From a virus: 39,340 bases of DNA. The notes beneath the pieces were generated by a model. That model did no database searches. It was not told the DNA's origin and saw only the letters and a program-made list of their open reading frames with translations. The stretch's first letter is position 1. Each line of letters opens with the position of its first letter. Below, piece by piece: positions 13,339 through 22,716 of the stretch. Location: positions 1-39,340 of IMG/VR virus record IMGVR_UViG_3300049783_000516, one strand, 5' to 3'. Position numbers and translations under genes: made by a program.

Positions 13339-13382
13339 ATACTACCCCCCACTGAGGGTAACTTTAACCAACGAGGTACACC

Positions 13383-13610
13383 ATGACAAAGAAACCGCAA
13401 CAAGAACCATCTAAGCTAGAACTCCTTGACGAGATCGCAGAAGCCTTTGACGGGGGCTACAAGACAGCGTACGGTGCCTTGGCGGCGCTACCTGACAGCC
13501 GCGGTAAGGCTATGGCTACTACACATCTCGACACCGGCGCTCTCTGGGCGCAACAAACGCTCAATGACACCCGCGCCGCTATCGAAGCAGAAGAAGCCGA
13601 TGCCTCCTAA
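13383..13610 (+). CDS. Hypothetical protein, 75 aa
   Basis: Starts after AACGAGGTACACC and ends 11 bp inside the polymerase gene, so the two are coupled. The product is helical, with a basic N-terminus (MTKKPQQEPSKLELLDEIAE) and an acidic C-terminus (EAEEADAS). It has the size of a small polymerase-associated factor, but no family was recognised. Confidence 0.6.
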   Translation: MTKKPQQEPSKLELLDEIAEAFDGGYKTAYGALAALPDSRGKAMATTHLDTGALWAQQTLNDTRAAIEAEEADAS

Positions 13611-15453
13611 CTACGCCTCCACCGAAGAAGCGTTCGAGCTATCGAACAAGAACTATAGCCTTATCAGTATTGATGAGGCTGTAGTTCTTCTTGCCGGTAT
13701 GGATGAGTTTGCCCTAGATTTTGAAACTACGGCACTCTTTCCTGAGCACGGGGAAATCCGCATCACGAGTATCTGCAATGATGAACACCACTTTATTATC
13801 GACCATAAGATCAGCGGCCACTTCAAGCAGTTGTTACCCTCACTTAGGGGAAAGCGTATCTGGGTTTACAGCGCCACCTTTGAAACAAGATGGTGTGATT
13901 ACTACTGCGAAGACTGGGCCTTTGACGATCTGCTCGACATCTGTGATGTTGACTACCTAGCTAAGTCCAAAATTGGCGGTTATCCTTCCAGCCTCGCAAG
14001 AATGGCGGGACGCGATCTTAGTATCATTCTAAACAAGGATGAGCAGAACAGCGATTGGGGCCGACTTAACCTGACGCAATCGCAGCTAGACTACGCTGCC
14101 TTCGATAGCCATGTGACATGGGAACTATACAAGCACTGGGATGATCAGTTATCAGATGAGCAATTTGACGCGGCGCTGTTCGTGTTCAACGCCGCTGTGC
14201 GTGGTACGGTAGAAGCGCAGAAGACAGGACTGTATCTCAACTCGGAGTACCACGAAGGCACTGTTGCGTTGTGGGAACTCAAGAGAGCTACCTTTGAGCG
14301 CTACCTGCGTAAGTACACGCCAGAGAGCGTCATCCAGAATTTACGCAGTGATCAGCAAATCGGGAATTATCTTACGAAACTGCTAGACCAATCTATCCTA
14401 GACAACTGGCCCAAAACGCCTAAGACAAAGCGTATGCAATTCGAGGGCAAGTACCTTAGGTCCATATCGCGCCAGTTCGCTTACCCGTTCAACCGCTGGC
14501 TTGCGGCGCTGGCTGGCTATAAATACTATAACAAGTACCTCTCAACGTATGGCGACAATCTTCTCAACACTGCTGCACTTGCGGGTAAGATACACTCACG
14601 GTTCAACATCGGCCAAGCTAAGACGGGGCGCTATAGTTCTTCGTCCCACAACCTACAAAACATACCGCGCAAAGTAGTAGTACGCAAAGCGTTTTATTCC
14701 CCTGATGTAGGGGAACTTTTGATGTGCTTGGCTGACTACAAAGGCATTGAGATTAGAGTGCTGGCTGAGATTAGCGGCGACAAACAACTCTTGCAAGACG
14801 CAATCTATTCCGATGTCCACGCGGCCTCTGCTGCGGCTATTTACGGCCACGAGCTAGCTTACGTGTTGGAAGTTCTGGCTAGTGGCGGCGAAGGCAAGTA
14901 CGCAAACATCTATCCGATCATCAAAGATCAGCGCACCAAAGCCAAAGGCTTTACGTTCCAGCTACTCTACGGTGCTGGGCCAGCGGCTCTATCTGACGTG
15001 CTACGTTGTACGTTCGATGAGGCGGTAGAGGCTATCTTGGCTTGGGAACGGCGTTATCCAGACGCCTACAACTATAGGAACATTGCTTATGACCATATGG
15101 TTAATAATAATGGTTATCTCCCTGTATGGGATGGACGTACTGTTAAGGTCTTTAAAGATGACCAGTCACTCCCCGTCGCGGCCAACTATGGGGTACAAGG
15201 CGCTGCTGCGTCAGTTATGTATCGTGCTATGTATCGTTGTCACAGGAGATTTTATGAAGCTGATCTTCCTGCTTATGTGGCCGCTACAGTACACGACGAG
15301 ATGCTTAGCTACGCTGAGACTGCGTTTGCTGAGGAGGCTATGAACGAACAAATCGCCGGTATGGTAGAGGCTTGGACCGACATTTTCCCGAACTCGAATA
15401 CCGATAACCTAGTAGACTACGCAATCGGTGCTGATTGGAGTGCAAAACCATGA
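13600..15453 (+). CDS. Family A DNA polymerase with 3'-5' exonuclease domain, 617 aa
   Basis: The exonuclease domain shows ExoI FALDFETTA (D40, E42), ExoII SATFETRW (E95 where Asp is usual) and ExoIII YAAFDSHVTW (Y165, D169). The polymerase domain shows motif A LADYKGIEIR (D379, E384), motif B RTKAKGFTFQLLYG (R445, K449, F453, Y457) and motif C TVHDEML (D566, E567). Phe at 453, the E. coli F762 position, predicts discrimination against dideoxynucleotides. The ATG at 13600 follows AAGAAG; in-frame codons upstream lie inside the previous gene. No inserted DnaJ-like domain is seen. Palindrome copies encode LPSLRGK in the exonuclease and SPDVGE just before motif A. Confidence 0.95.
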   Translation: MPPNYASTEEAFELSNKNYSLISIDEAVVLLAGMDEFALDFETTALFPEHGEIRITSICNDEHHFIIDHKISGHFKQLLPSLRGKRIWVYSATFETRWCDYYCEDWAFDDLLDICDVDYLAKSKIGGYPSSLARMAGRDLSIILNKDEQNSDWGRLNLTQSQLDYAAFDSHVTWELYKHWDDQLSDEQFDAALFVFNAAVRGTVEAQKTGLYLNSEYHEGTVALWELKRATFERYLRKYTPESVIQNLRSDQQIGNYLTKLLDQSILDNWPKTPKTKRMQFEGKYLRSISRQFAYPFNRWLAALAGYKYYNKYLSTYGDNLLNTAALAGKIHSRFNIGQAKTGRYSSSSHNLQNIPRKVVVRKAFYSPDVGELLMCLADYKGIEIRVLAEISGDKQLLQDAIYSDVHAASAAAIYGHELAYVLEVLASGGEGKYANIYPIIKDQRTKAKGFTFQLLYGAGPAALSDVLRCTFDEAVEAILAWERRYPDAYNYRNIAYDHMVNNNGYLPVWDGRTVKVFKDDQSLPVAANYGVQGAAASVMYRAMYRCHRRFYEADLPAYVAATVHDEMLSYAETAFAEEAMNEQIAGMVEAWTDIFPNSNTDNLVDYAIGADWSAKP

Positions 15454-15935
15454 CGACGCCTAAAATAGATGAGCTAGTCTTTAGTATGTCGGGGCAACTG
15501 AAAGCTATATCTAAGCAACGCCCACGGACAGGTAAGGCTGGTCACTTCTTTACGCCTAAGCGCACACGAGACTACGAACGGGCCGTGCGTGATATGGCAG
15601 AGGCGTCAGTATGGGGGCCACCAGTAGACTTCCCTGTGCGAATGGACATTGAGATAATACACAAGGTGCCTAAAAGCTGGCCTAAGTGGAAAGTGTGGGC
15701 GGCACTGAACGGGCTAATCTTCCCCTCAGTAGGGGATTTAGACAACAAAGTAAAGGCCATTAGCGACGCGTTCAATGGCGTAGTGTATCTGGACGACGTG
15801 CAGATATGCCGAGATGAAAACAGTCAAGTGTATGGGGCAAAAGAACTCTTGACTGTCAAAGTAACTAGGGCTGGTTACACACTCACAGAAGCAAGGCGGC
15901 TATACGATGAAAACTTTAGTAGAGGCGGCGCTTGA
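15450..15935 (+). CDS. RusA-type Holliday junction resolvase, 161 aa
   Basis: GDLDNKVKAISDAFNGVVYL followed by DDVQICR is the signature of RusA-family endodeoxyribonucleases: DxDN on the first helix, then a DD pair after the NG turn. The upstream half (KQRPRTGKAGHFFTPKRTRD) supplies the basic DNA-binding region. The length fits the family. It would cut branched DNA before packaging. ATGA overlap with the polymerase stop marks the start and coupling; TTG at 15435 is rejected. A shortened palindrome copy (15719-15738) encodes FPSVGD, so its final Asp is the first catalytic Asp. Confidence 0.9.
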   Translation: MTTPKIDELVFSMSGQLKAISKQRPRTGKAGHFFTPKRTRDYERAVRDMAEASVWGPPVDFPVRMDIEIIHKVPKSWPKWKVWAALNGLIFPSVGDLDNKVKAISDAFNGVVYLDDVQICRDENSQVYGAKELLTVKVTRAGYTLTEARRLYDENFSRGGA

Positions 15936-17910
15936 GTGGGCAGCAGACGGGATACCAGTATTTCCTTGCGCACCAACTAAGCGACCAATGACCCAGAACG
16001 GGTTCTACGACGCTAGCACTGATCCTGTGGTAGTCAAACAGATGTTCTCTTTGGCAGGAGAGAACGCTCTGATTGGTGCGCGTATGGGTGAGGCTAGCGG
16101 CCTGTTTGCAGTAGACCTAGACATCTACAAGAGCGGTGCGGAGGGCGAGGCGGCACAGCAGTACATGGCGCAGCTAATCGCTGACGGCCTACTGCCCGAC
16201 ACTCAGCGTCACCGGACCATGAGCGGCGGTCTGCACCTGATCTATCAGTCCAAGCACGGCTACCCTAACTGTAATCCTAGCAAGGGTGTCGAAATCAAGG
16301 GCGAAGGCGGCTATGTGATATTACCCCCATCGAGGGGATATTCTATAGAAGATGACGCTGGGTTCCGTATGGCACCTAAGGCACTGGTAGAGGCGCTGCT
16401 GCACGCTAAGAGACAGCACACAGAAAAGGACGTAGACACCCATGTTAACTCCATCACCGCAGGACACGACCTTCACGACAGCATCACTTCAATCGCTGCT
16501 AAAATGTTTAGACAAGGACGATCTTCTGGAGAAGTGGCAGATAGAATTTTTGGCGCGTTGGATGGGTCCGTCGCCAGTTCAACAGGCCACCCTAGACATG
16601 AGCGGTGGAAGACGCTACGGGAAGACAGCGATGGTGAAGTATCTCGCATCCTTAACAGCGGACGAGAGAAGTATGATCAAAAGGCCAAAACCGCAAAGGC
16701 TAGAGACAGGGCCGACGCAGAAGCCGTTAACAGGGTACACAGCGCTGCTGCTGCCGCTGGTTTTGCGCCGTCACCAACAGGACGAGATGAGGTTCATGGT
16801 AAGCAAGAAGAAGCTAAACCGTCGGCTGCTGACTACAACGGTGAGTGGCCTTTTGCTAACGAGGGATACTTCGCGCACGAAGACCTCGACGTGGCCGATC
16901 AACGCTTCAACCTCTACCCACTCTTTGCTGAGCAAGAAAGCGTTGTCATCGCCGCTGACCCAAAAGCCGGTAAGACAGCAATATCGCTCAAACTGGCAAC
17001 GCATGTTGCACTGGGCCGAGACTTAGGGCCGTTCAAGGTAACGCACCCACGGGGCGTGCTGTACTATGCCCTAGAGGGTACGCGGGCTATCAAGCTACGC
17101 CTAGAAGCCGAGAAGCGGCACCAGAAAGAGCAGGGCAACGCCTTCCCTGATGAGTTGCCGTTGTTCGTCGTAGAGCGCCCCACCAACTTCGTCAAGGCAC
17201 GAGATGAGAACGTGGCTAAGGTTGTCGCTGCTGACCTATACATGAAAGAGAAGTTCGGCTATGGATTAGGGTTGGTTGTTGTTGACACCTTAACCAAGGC
17301 CATGCCAGGATCAGACCAGAATAGTGTTGATGATACTAGTGCAGTATTCGACTTCACCAGCCAACTGCGCGGTGCTGGGGTTAAGGCTACGGTTGTCTAC
17401 GTCCACCACACAGGCAAGGACGGTAAGACCCGTGGCTCTAGCAACATTGAGGCCGAGGTTGATGTGGTACTAAAGATGAAGAAGCAAGAAGACGGTAGCA
17501 CGATGATGTTTGTTCACATGGCCCGCAGCATTGATGACAACTCTATGTACCGCTTCGAGTTGACTAGCTATGATCTGGGAGAGACCGAACAGGGTATCCG
17601 CCAAGCTGCACCACTTGTTACCCTCACTGAGGGGAACGCTAATGCGGCCAACGAAAGCGTTAGCGAGGATGCCAAACGCGCGCACAAGATAGCGCCGTAC
17701 TTGAAGGCTATCATGGTGCTAGGTAGCGGTCATCATACGATTAAGGACCTATTCCAGCACTTCCGTGATAGCGGGCTGCTGACAGGGCGCTTGCGTCGCA
17801 GGGCCGTAGAGGAAATGCTGGCGCTAATCTTCGACCGAGAGAATGAAGTAACCTATCAGGGCCACATCATTCGCAAGGAAGAAGATGGTGTTACTGTTCG
17901 CTCTCCGTAG
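15907..17910 (+). CDS. Prim-Pol / AAA (RepA-like) primase-helicase, 667 aa
   Basis: The N-terminal bifunctional primase-polymerase domain (residues 1-160) has LFAVDLDIY (D70, D72), SGGLHLIY (H111) and VEIKGEGGYVILPPS. A charged linker (about 165-310) follows. The C-terminal RecA-like domain has Walker A ADPKAGKT (351-358), Walker B GLVVVDT (D461) and VYVHHTGKDGKTRGSSN near residue 508, typical of RepA/AAA_25 helicases. This makes it a single-chain primase and replicative helicase, as T7 gp4 is with different domains. The gene starts 29 bp inside the resolvase gene after AAGGCGG. Copies of the palindrome encode LPPSRGY and TLTEGN. Its 3' end overlaps the convergent structural arm. Confidence 0.9.
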   Translation: MKTLVEAALEWAADGIPVFPCAPTKRPMTQNGFYDASTDPVVVKQMFSLAGENALIGARMGEASGLFAVDLDIYKSGAEGEAAQQYMAQLIADGLLPDTQRHRTMSGGLHLIYQSKHGYPNCNPSKGVEIKGEGGYVILPPSRGYSIEDDAGFRMAPKALVEALLHAKRQHTEKDVDTHVNSITAGHDLHDSITSIAAKMFRQGRSSGEVADRIFGALDGSVASSTGHPRHERWKTLREDSDGEVSRILNSGREKYDQKAKTAKARDRADAEAVNRVHSAAAAAGFAPSPTGRDEVHGKQEEAKPSAADYNGEWPFANEGYFAHEDLDVADQRFNLYPLFAEQESVVIAADPKAGKTAISLKLATHVALGRDLGPFKVTHPRGVLYYALEGTRAIKLRLEAEKRHQKEQGNAFPDELPLFVVERPTNFVKARDENVAKVVAADLYMKEKFGYGLGLVVVDTLTKAMPGSDQNSVDDTSAVFDFTSQLRGAGVKATVVYVHHTGKDGKTRGSSNIEAEVDVVLKMKKQEDGSTMMFVHMARSIDDNSMYRFELTSYDLGETEQGIRQAAPLVTLTEGNANAANESVSEDAKRAHKIAPYLKAIMVLGSGHHTIKDLFQHFRDSGLLTGRLRRRAVEEMLALIFDRENEVTYQGHIIRKEEDGVTVRSP

Positions 17911-19993
17911 CAACAGGGGCGAAGCCGCCCAACCCGCGCAGTAGCGCAGGAACACCAGACATAAGGTTTTCGTTTACGGCTGCGGCTGCTTGTGGAGCAG
18001 GCAGTCTTAGCAGGCTATCTTGAATACCGGCCATAGCCGCAGGACCGCTCGCATTCTCTGCACCAATCGCGGCTAACTGACGCCGACCAGCACCAGCACC
18101 AAGGGCCAGCGATAGTTGATTACCTAGCGCACCACCCATAAGCAAGTAGTCACCAAGGCTACCTAGACCAGCGCCGCCATCACTAAAGTTGCTAGGTGCC
18201 TGAGTAGTAACACCTTTTGCAATATCACGAACAACTGAGAGCCGCTGTGCTTGCTGCAACAGTTCCATAGTTACGTCTGGGCCTAGTATTTGTGAGATTA
18301 GCTCCATCTTGCCTTGGCCCGTTGCCCTCGCCATGTAGTTTTGTACTTGGGTAGCTGTCTTACCTTGCATGTCTTCAATCATACGCGCCTTGACACCCTC
18401 AGCAAAGTTCGCCATTTGCGCTGGGGTCCGCTGTGCAGACATCACAAACCTGTCTAGCAGGTCTGTGCCGTCGCGTACTCGCATCGCCTCAACGCCAGCC
18501 TCGAACGCATGTCGGTTGACAATCTCGTCGCCGTACAGGTTATCAAGTCGCTGAATGTCTGGCACAAACTCGTGCAGCATCTCGTTAACCTTCTCCCGCA
18601 TAGGCTGGATAATGTTTCTGATAGCTGCTTTGTTGACAGGCAGTACGCTGTCCATATCACCTGCCGCGTCGAACCGTCCGCTGTATATCACGCCGTCTAG
18701 CTCTTGGCGTAACTGCAACAATTCCCGCGAGGTCATTTGGGTAGGCATACCACGAGGGTTTGTGGCTGGCTTCATCAAGCTGTTCATGCGCCGCTCTAGC
18801 GCCCGATTAGTTCCGTACAGGTCCTCGGGCAAGCCGCTAAGCATACGCGCATTGACGCCACTGGTGGTTAGCGATCTTACCCTCCCTGAGGGTAATCTTG
18901 CTGTGTTGTCGAGCGCTGCGTCGTACTCTGGCTGTAGCTCTTGACGCGCTACTCTGCCCTCGTTCTCAATCTGACGAAGGGTCCTAACGTCGCCGCCCAG
19001 AACAGTGGCTAGACGCTCCTGCATCTCTGGCATAGCCCTACGCTCCATGTTGTCCACATGGTTCGAGAGGCCGCGTGTTGCTGCGGCAACGGCTTGGTTT
19101 TTAGAGCTAGTTAGCGACCGTACCTGCTGTATTAGCGCGTCTGGGAACAACTCTGTGAGCGTAGCATCATCACGACCTAGCTCTGCCATACGGTCTGCGA
19201 TTGCGTCTGCGTCAAACAGGTTGTTGCCAAACAACCGCTCAGTAAACTCGTCACCGTAGGCTGTCTGCATAAGCTGCACAAGGTCTTCTGAGCTACGCAA
19301 GTCTGAGGCGTTACCGAATACTGGTCCAAGAAGGCGAGAAAGCCCTATGACGCCCTCAGCAGTGGGCTGTAGCACACCACCGAACAGCGCGCCGTACAGG
19401 GCGTCTGCCCCAGCTTCGTCTAGCGTGCCGCCTTCTGCAAGACCATAGACGACAGCCTCGGTAGCGCCTACCGTGCCTGCGGCACCTGTTCTGGCACCTA
19501 CGCCTTTGAGACCACGGGTCATTAGCAACTGCCCTAGCATGGGTAGCCGCTTGAGACCTTCTTCTGCCGCTGTGACAGCCATTCGCGGCAAACCCGCAAT
19601 AGCGCCAACCATCTCACCACCAAGGTTCGAGTTCTCATTGATAGCGTTGTTGTTTCTCTCAAGGCGGTCGGCAAAAGACATATCGTTAGTACCGCCGACA
19701 AACTCTCCTACTTCTTCGCCCATAGCACCGATAGTACCCATGAGGCCGAAGCTAGCGCCCTTGGCCGCACCAAGAGTAGTGCGGTCTCCCATACCTCTGG
19801 CTGGGTTTTCTTCTAGGCGCTCTCCGATACCACCAAACGGCATACCTCTACCAATGCCCTCACCAAGCTCTGCGCGCCAACCACGGTCTTCCCCTTCCTG
19901 AGGGGAAGGCTCTCTGTCGGCTACTCGTGCGGCGGCTGCGTCCACCTCCGCGCTGTCAAGCTCTGCAAGCTGCTCTCTAAGGGTCTTAGCCAT
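17891..19993 (-). CDS. Internal virion (DNA ejection) protein, 700 aa
   Basis: The last gene of the leftward arm, following the lysozyme-bearing protein with stop and start sharing one base. The N-terminus is acidic and Gly-rich, then a hydrophobic Gly/Ala stretch (TLGAAKGASFGLMGTIGAMG, and AGAAGTVGATEAVVYGLAEG) that could cross or insert in the membrane. Most of the rest is helical. Its size, position and composition match the podovirus ejection proteins that enter the cell with the DNA. A specific family was not recognised. Palindrome copies encode PSPQEGE near the N-terminus and LPSGRV in the middle. The C-terminus overlaps the convergent primase gene by 20 bp. Confidence 0.7.
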   Translation of the reverse strand: MAKTLREQLAELDSAEVDAAAARVADREPSPQEGEDRGWRAELGEGIGRGMPFGGIGERLEENPARGMGDRTTLGAAKGASFGLMGTIGAMGEEVGEFVGGTNDMSFADRLERNNNAINENSNLGGEMVGAIAGLPRMAVTAAEEGLKRLPMLGQLLMTRGLKGVGARTGAAGTVGATEAVVYGLAEGGTLDEAGADALYGALFGGVLQPTAEGVIGLSRLLGPVFGNASDLRSSEDLVQLMQTAYGDEFTERLFGNNLFDADAIADRMAELGRDDATLTELFPDALIQQVRSLTSSKNQAVAAATRGLSNHVDNMERRAMPEMQERLATVLGGDVRTLRQIENEGRVARQELQPEYDAALDNTARLPSGRVRSLTTSGVNARMLSGLPEDLYGTNRALERRMNSLMKPATNPRGMPTQMTSRELLQLRQELDGVIYSGRFDAAGDMDSVLPVNKAAIRNIIQPMREKVNEMLHEFVPDIQRLDNLYGDEIVNRHAFEAGVEAMRVRDGTDLLDRFVMSAQRTPAQMANFAEGVKARMIEDMQGKTATQVQNYMARATGQGKMELISQILGPDVTMELLQQAQRLSVVRDIAKGVTTQAPSNFSDGGAGLGSLGDYLLMGGALGNQLSLALGAGAGRRQLAAIGAENASGPAAMAGIQDSLLRLPAPQAAAAVNENLMSGVPALLRGLGGFAPVATESEQ

Positions 19994-22716
19994 TACAGTT
20001 CCAATCCTAATTCGTTGGCTAGATCGCCAAACATTACAAAGCGCGGCTCGCTGCCGTCCGCTGGTGTATAACGAATAACAGTGTCTCTAGCGATGTTGCC
20101 GCTATCAAAGCTATCAGCCACACTATCTACCCAGCTTTCCGCTGTCAGGTCTACTACTGGATACAACTCTTTAGCTTCTGAGGCAACGCCATCACGGACA
20201 AACTCTGCCCGCGCTCGTGGGTCGAGCAGCATGTTGGGATCGTCGCTGTGCATGTTGACCCACTCTTGGTCAAGCTGTAGCGCAAGCGTGTCACGCTCAT
20301 TCATCCGAATGATCCGCTGCGCCAAACCAAGGCGCTTCAAGTTCTCGTCGCGAATGTTAGGCATCGCGTTCATGTAGTTTTTGGCCTCCATGTCTGATGT
20401 TGCACCAGAGCCTTCCAAGCGGAAGTTCTGGAAGAACTCACCTGTGTACGCCTCCATGATACGCGCCATGTAGTTTTCCATAGGCTCCTGCGCACCTATG
20501 TCTAGCCCTAGCTGAGCACCGATGTTCTGCATCCCAGTGAGCGCTGTTGTGAGTGGTCCGCCTTCACTGCGGTCTACGTTAGGGTCGGCAAGTAGAGTGA
20601 CTAGCTCACGCATAGCACTTACCATTGGCTCACGAGTAGTGAGGTTGTTCAGCTTAGTCTGCTGAGCGTCGAGTAGGTTAGTAGCTTGGATAGTCTGTAC
20701 GTCGTTAAAGCCGTCAGTACCAGCGTCCGCGCTACGCAACCGTAGCTCGGTGCGCATAGCAGTCTCATTACCGGCAAGCTCCTCCAAGAACCTGATGCGT
20801 TCTGGTGGTACGTTCTGCATAACGTCCTGTTGGGCTTGTGCGATAGCGCCTTTCTCAAGCGCTTCGCCACCAGCATTACGGATTTGCTCGGCAAGTGTTG
20901 CGTCTTCCATAGCTGCTGCTATTTGGTCTGGTGTTGCAATCTTGCTATAGAACGTAGCTTGCACCTCATTGAGGGGAACAGGTGCCTCTGACGCGGACGC
21001 GGCTAGCTCAGCCTCGCTAGCACCAGCCGCAGCCAGCGCCTCACGTAGGGCGGTAGCGTTAGCTTGGGTAGGGTTTCTGCTCGCACTCGTGAACGCGGTA
21101 CGCACTGCTGGGTCGTTAGCGTAGTCGCTACCGATACCAGCGAGACCAAGGATTTCCCGCTCAACGCCAGCCTGATCTGCCGCCGCCGCGTCTGCTGTCG
21201 GGTCCGGTAGAGTGTTTGTTCTGATAGCGTCGATAGCTAAATCTTCCATCCCATTCTGAGAAAAGAAGGTTACGTCCTGTTCGTCAAGGCCAGCATAGCG
21301 CAGGGCTGCTCTGCGATCCCCTACGCTCAGGCCCTCAAACCCCGTACTAGTGGCGGGTGCTCGGCCTTGGATTTGTCCCAATGTGTCTAGCGCTTGGCCT
21401 AGTCCGTCAGGCCCAGACATAGCAATACGTGCCATACCGTCCATACCCATAGCGGAAAGCTCTTGAGCGACAGTGAACGCTTGCTGCTGCTGCTGTTGCT
21501 GCGCTTGCTGCGCTGCCGCAGCCTCGCGATCCATCTCGTCGCGTGCCATACCACGGTTTTGCTGGCTGTTGAGCACATCTCCAAGGTTGACAGCCTGTCC
21601 CGTGCTCATCTGCCCTAGCCCTACTGAAAGGGTTTGCAGCATGTCTGCTGCTAGGAGCCGACGATTGCGCCGCCGTTCAGCGTCTTCGCTGTTGTCTTCT
21701 GGATCAGGCTCAGGTGCGTTAGCTGCCGCAGCGATGCCCGACGGAGTAGTAGGCGCGTCCTCTACAGGAACACCTAATTTATACGCGGATGCCTCAGCGA
21801 CAGGCCACATCAGCGAGCTAAGCTCCTCGCTAGTGCTGGGTTCGCCTTCGGCTGCTGGAAACTGCTCGTTGATCATTGCGTCATAATCAGGAAGCTCACC
21901 ACTGCCAGAAACTTCCCCTAACTGAGGGGCAGTTGACGTAACCATGCGGTCCTCTGCTGCGCTTTGTAGGCCCTGCAAGTCGGGAGGTCCGCTATTTATG
22001 GTGTCCAGAGTAGGTTGACGCCTCCCTGTTATTGGCGGTACTGGTCCGGTGGTCATGGCCTCTGGGCCTTGGCCAGCTTGCTCGATAAACATGCGTGAGA
22101 AGTTTGCCGCAATCTCGTTACGGCTAGCACCTACACGAGCGCCAGTGCGTTCGTCCATGGCTGGCATATCTTCGCCAAAGCTGAGCCTAGAGGCAGGCTC
22201 TCGTGACATTCGTTCGGCTTGATCTGCGTCATACGCCAAGCCAGCGCCGTATCCGTCGGGGTTGCCGTTGGCAAAAATGTCGTACATCATATCGCCGTAA
22301 GCAGCACGTTGCGGGATATGCTGGGCTGCTGGTCGAATGAACCCGCTAGCAAAGCCTAGAGCGCTCTCTGCGGGGGTCTGGCCAGCCATCCCTTGATTCC
22401 ACCCCCGCTGCTCTGATCCTGTAGTACCTTCGTTGTAGTGGAAACCAGCCTGCGCTAATAGGTCATTGGCAGTGACACCCCGCTCAGCGGCAAAGTTGCG
22501 TAGGCCAACTGCTCTGTCAGCATTGGCTTGGAAGATACCGATACTGTCAGACCCATCGGACCCATCGTTAGGGTTGAGTGACATAGGGTTGCCACGGCTT
22601 TCCGCATACACATTGGCTAGTAGCCCTGCGTTCTGCACATCTCCCACACCCTTAGAGGCGAAGAAGTTCCACAGTTGTTGGAAGTTGTCGTGATTAGGAA
22701 GTCGTTCCTGAGCCAT
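19993..22716 (-). CDS. Ejection protein with N-terminal phage tail lysozyme domain, 907 aa
   Basis: Residues 7-150 carry a lysozyme fold of the Phage_lysozyme2 type: NVYAESRGNP with the probable catalytic E39, then SIGIFQANADRAVGL (58-72) and FHYNEG. It probably cleaves peptidoglycan locally as DNA enters the cell. The remainder is a long, Ala/Gln-rich helical region, including a poly-Gln run near residue 410, as in internal virion proteins of podoviruses. It directly abuts the 254-aa gene (TAAATG). A palindrome copy at 21912-21932 encodes PQLGEVS and a partial one lies at 20961-20979. Confidence 0.85.
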   Translation of the reverse strand: MAQERLPNHDNFQQLWNFFASKGVGDVQNAGLLANVYAESRGNPMSLNPNDGSDGSDSIGIFQANADRAVGLRNFAAERGVTANDLLAQAGFHYNEGTTGSEQRGWNQGMAGQTPAESALGFASGFIRPAAQHIPQRAAYGDMMYDIFANGNPDGYGAGLAYDADQAERMSREPASRLSFGEDMPAMDERTGARVGASRNEIAANFSRMFIEQAGQGPEAMTTGPVPPITGRRQPTLDTINSGPPDLQGLQSAAEDRMVTSTAPQLGEVSGSGELPDYDAMINEQFPAAEGEPSTSEELSSLMWPVAEASAYKLGVPVEDAPTTPSGIAAAANAPEPDPEDNSEDAERRRNRRLLAADMLQTLSVGLGQMSTGQAVNLGDVLNSQQNRGMARDEMDREAAAAQQAQQQQQQQAFTVAQELSAMGMDGMARIAMSGPDGLGQALDTLGQIQGRAPATSTGFEGLSVGDRRAALRYAGLDEQDVTFFSQNGMEDLAIDAIRTNTLPDPTADAAAADQAGVEREILGLAGIGSDYANDPAVRTAFTSASRNPTQANATALREALAAAGASEAELAASASEAPVPLNEVQATFYSKIATPDQIAAAMEDATLAEQIRNAGGEALEKGAIAQAQQDVMQNVPPERIRFLEELAGNETAMRTELRLRSADAGTDGFNDVQTIQATNLLDAQQTKLNNLTTREPMVSAMRELVTLLADPNVDRSEGGPLTTALTGMQNIGAQLGLDIGAQEPMENYMARIMEAYTGEFFQNFRLEGSGATSDMEAKNYMNAMPNIRDENLKRLGLAQRIIRMNERDTLALQLDQEWVNMHSDDPNMLLDPRARAEFVRDGVASEAKELYPVVDLTAESWVDSVADSFDSGNIARDTVIRYTPADGSEPRFVMFGDLANELGLEL
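21482..21512 (-). repeat. Poly-glutamine codon run
   Basis: A CAG/CAA run in the 907-aa ejection protein encodes AAAQQAQQQQQQQAF. Simple codon repeats of this type vary in length by slippage and here lie in a linker between helical segments. Confidence 0.7.
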
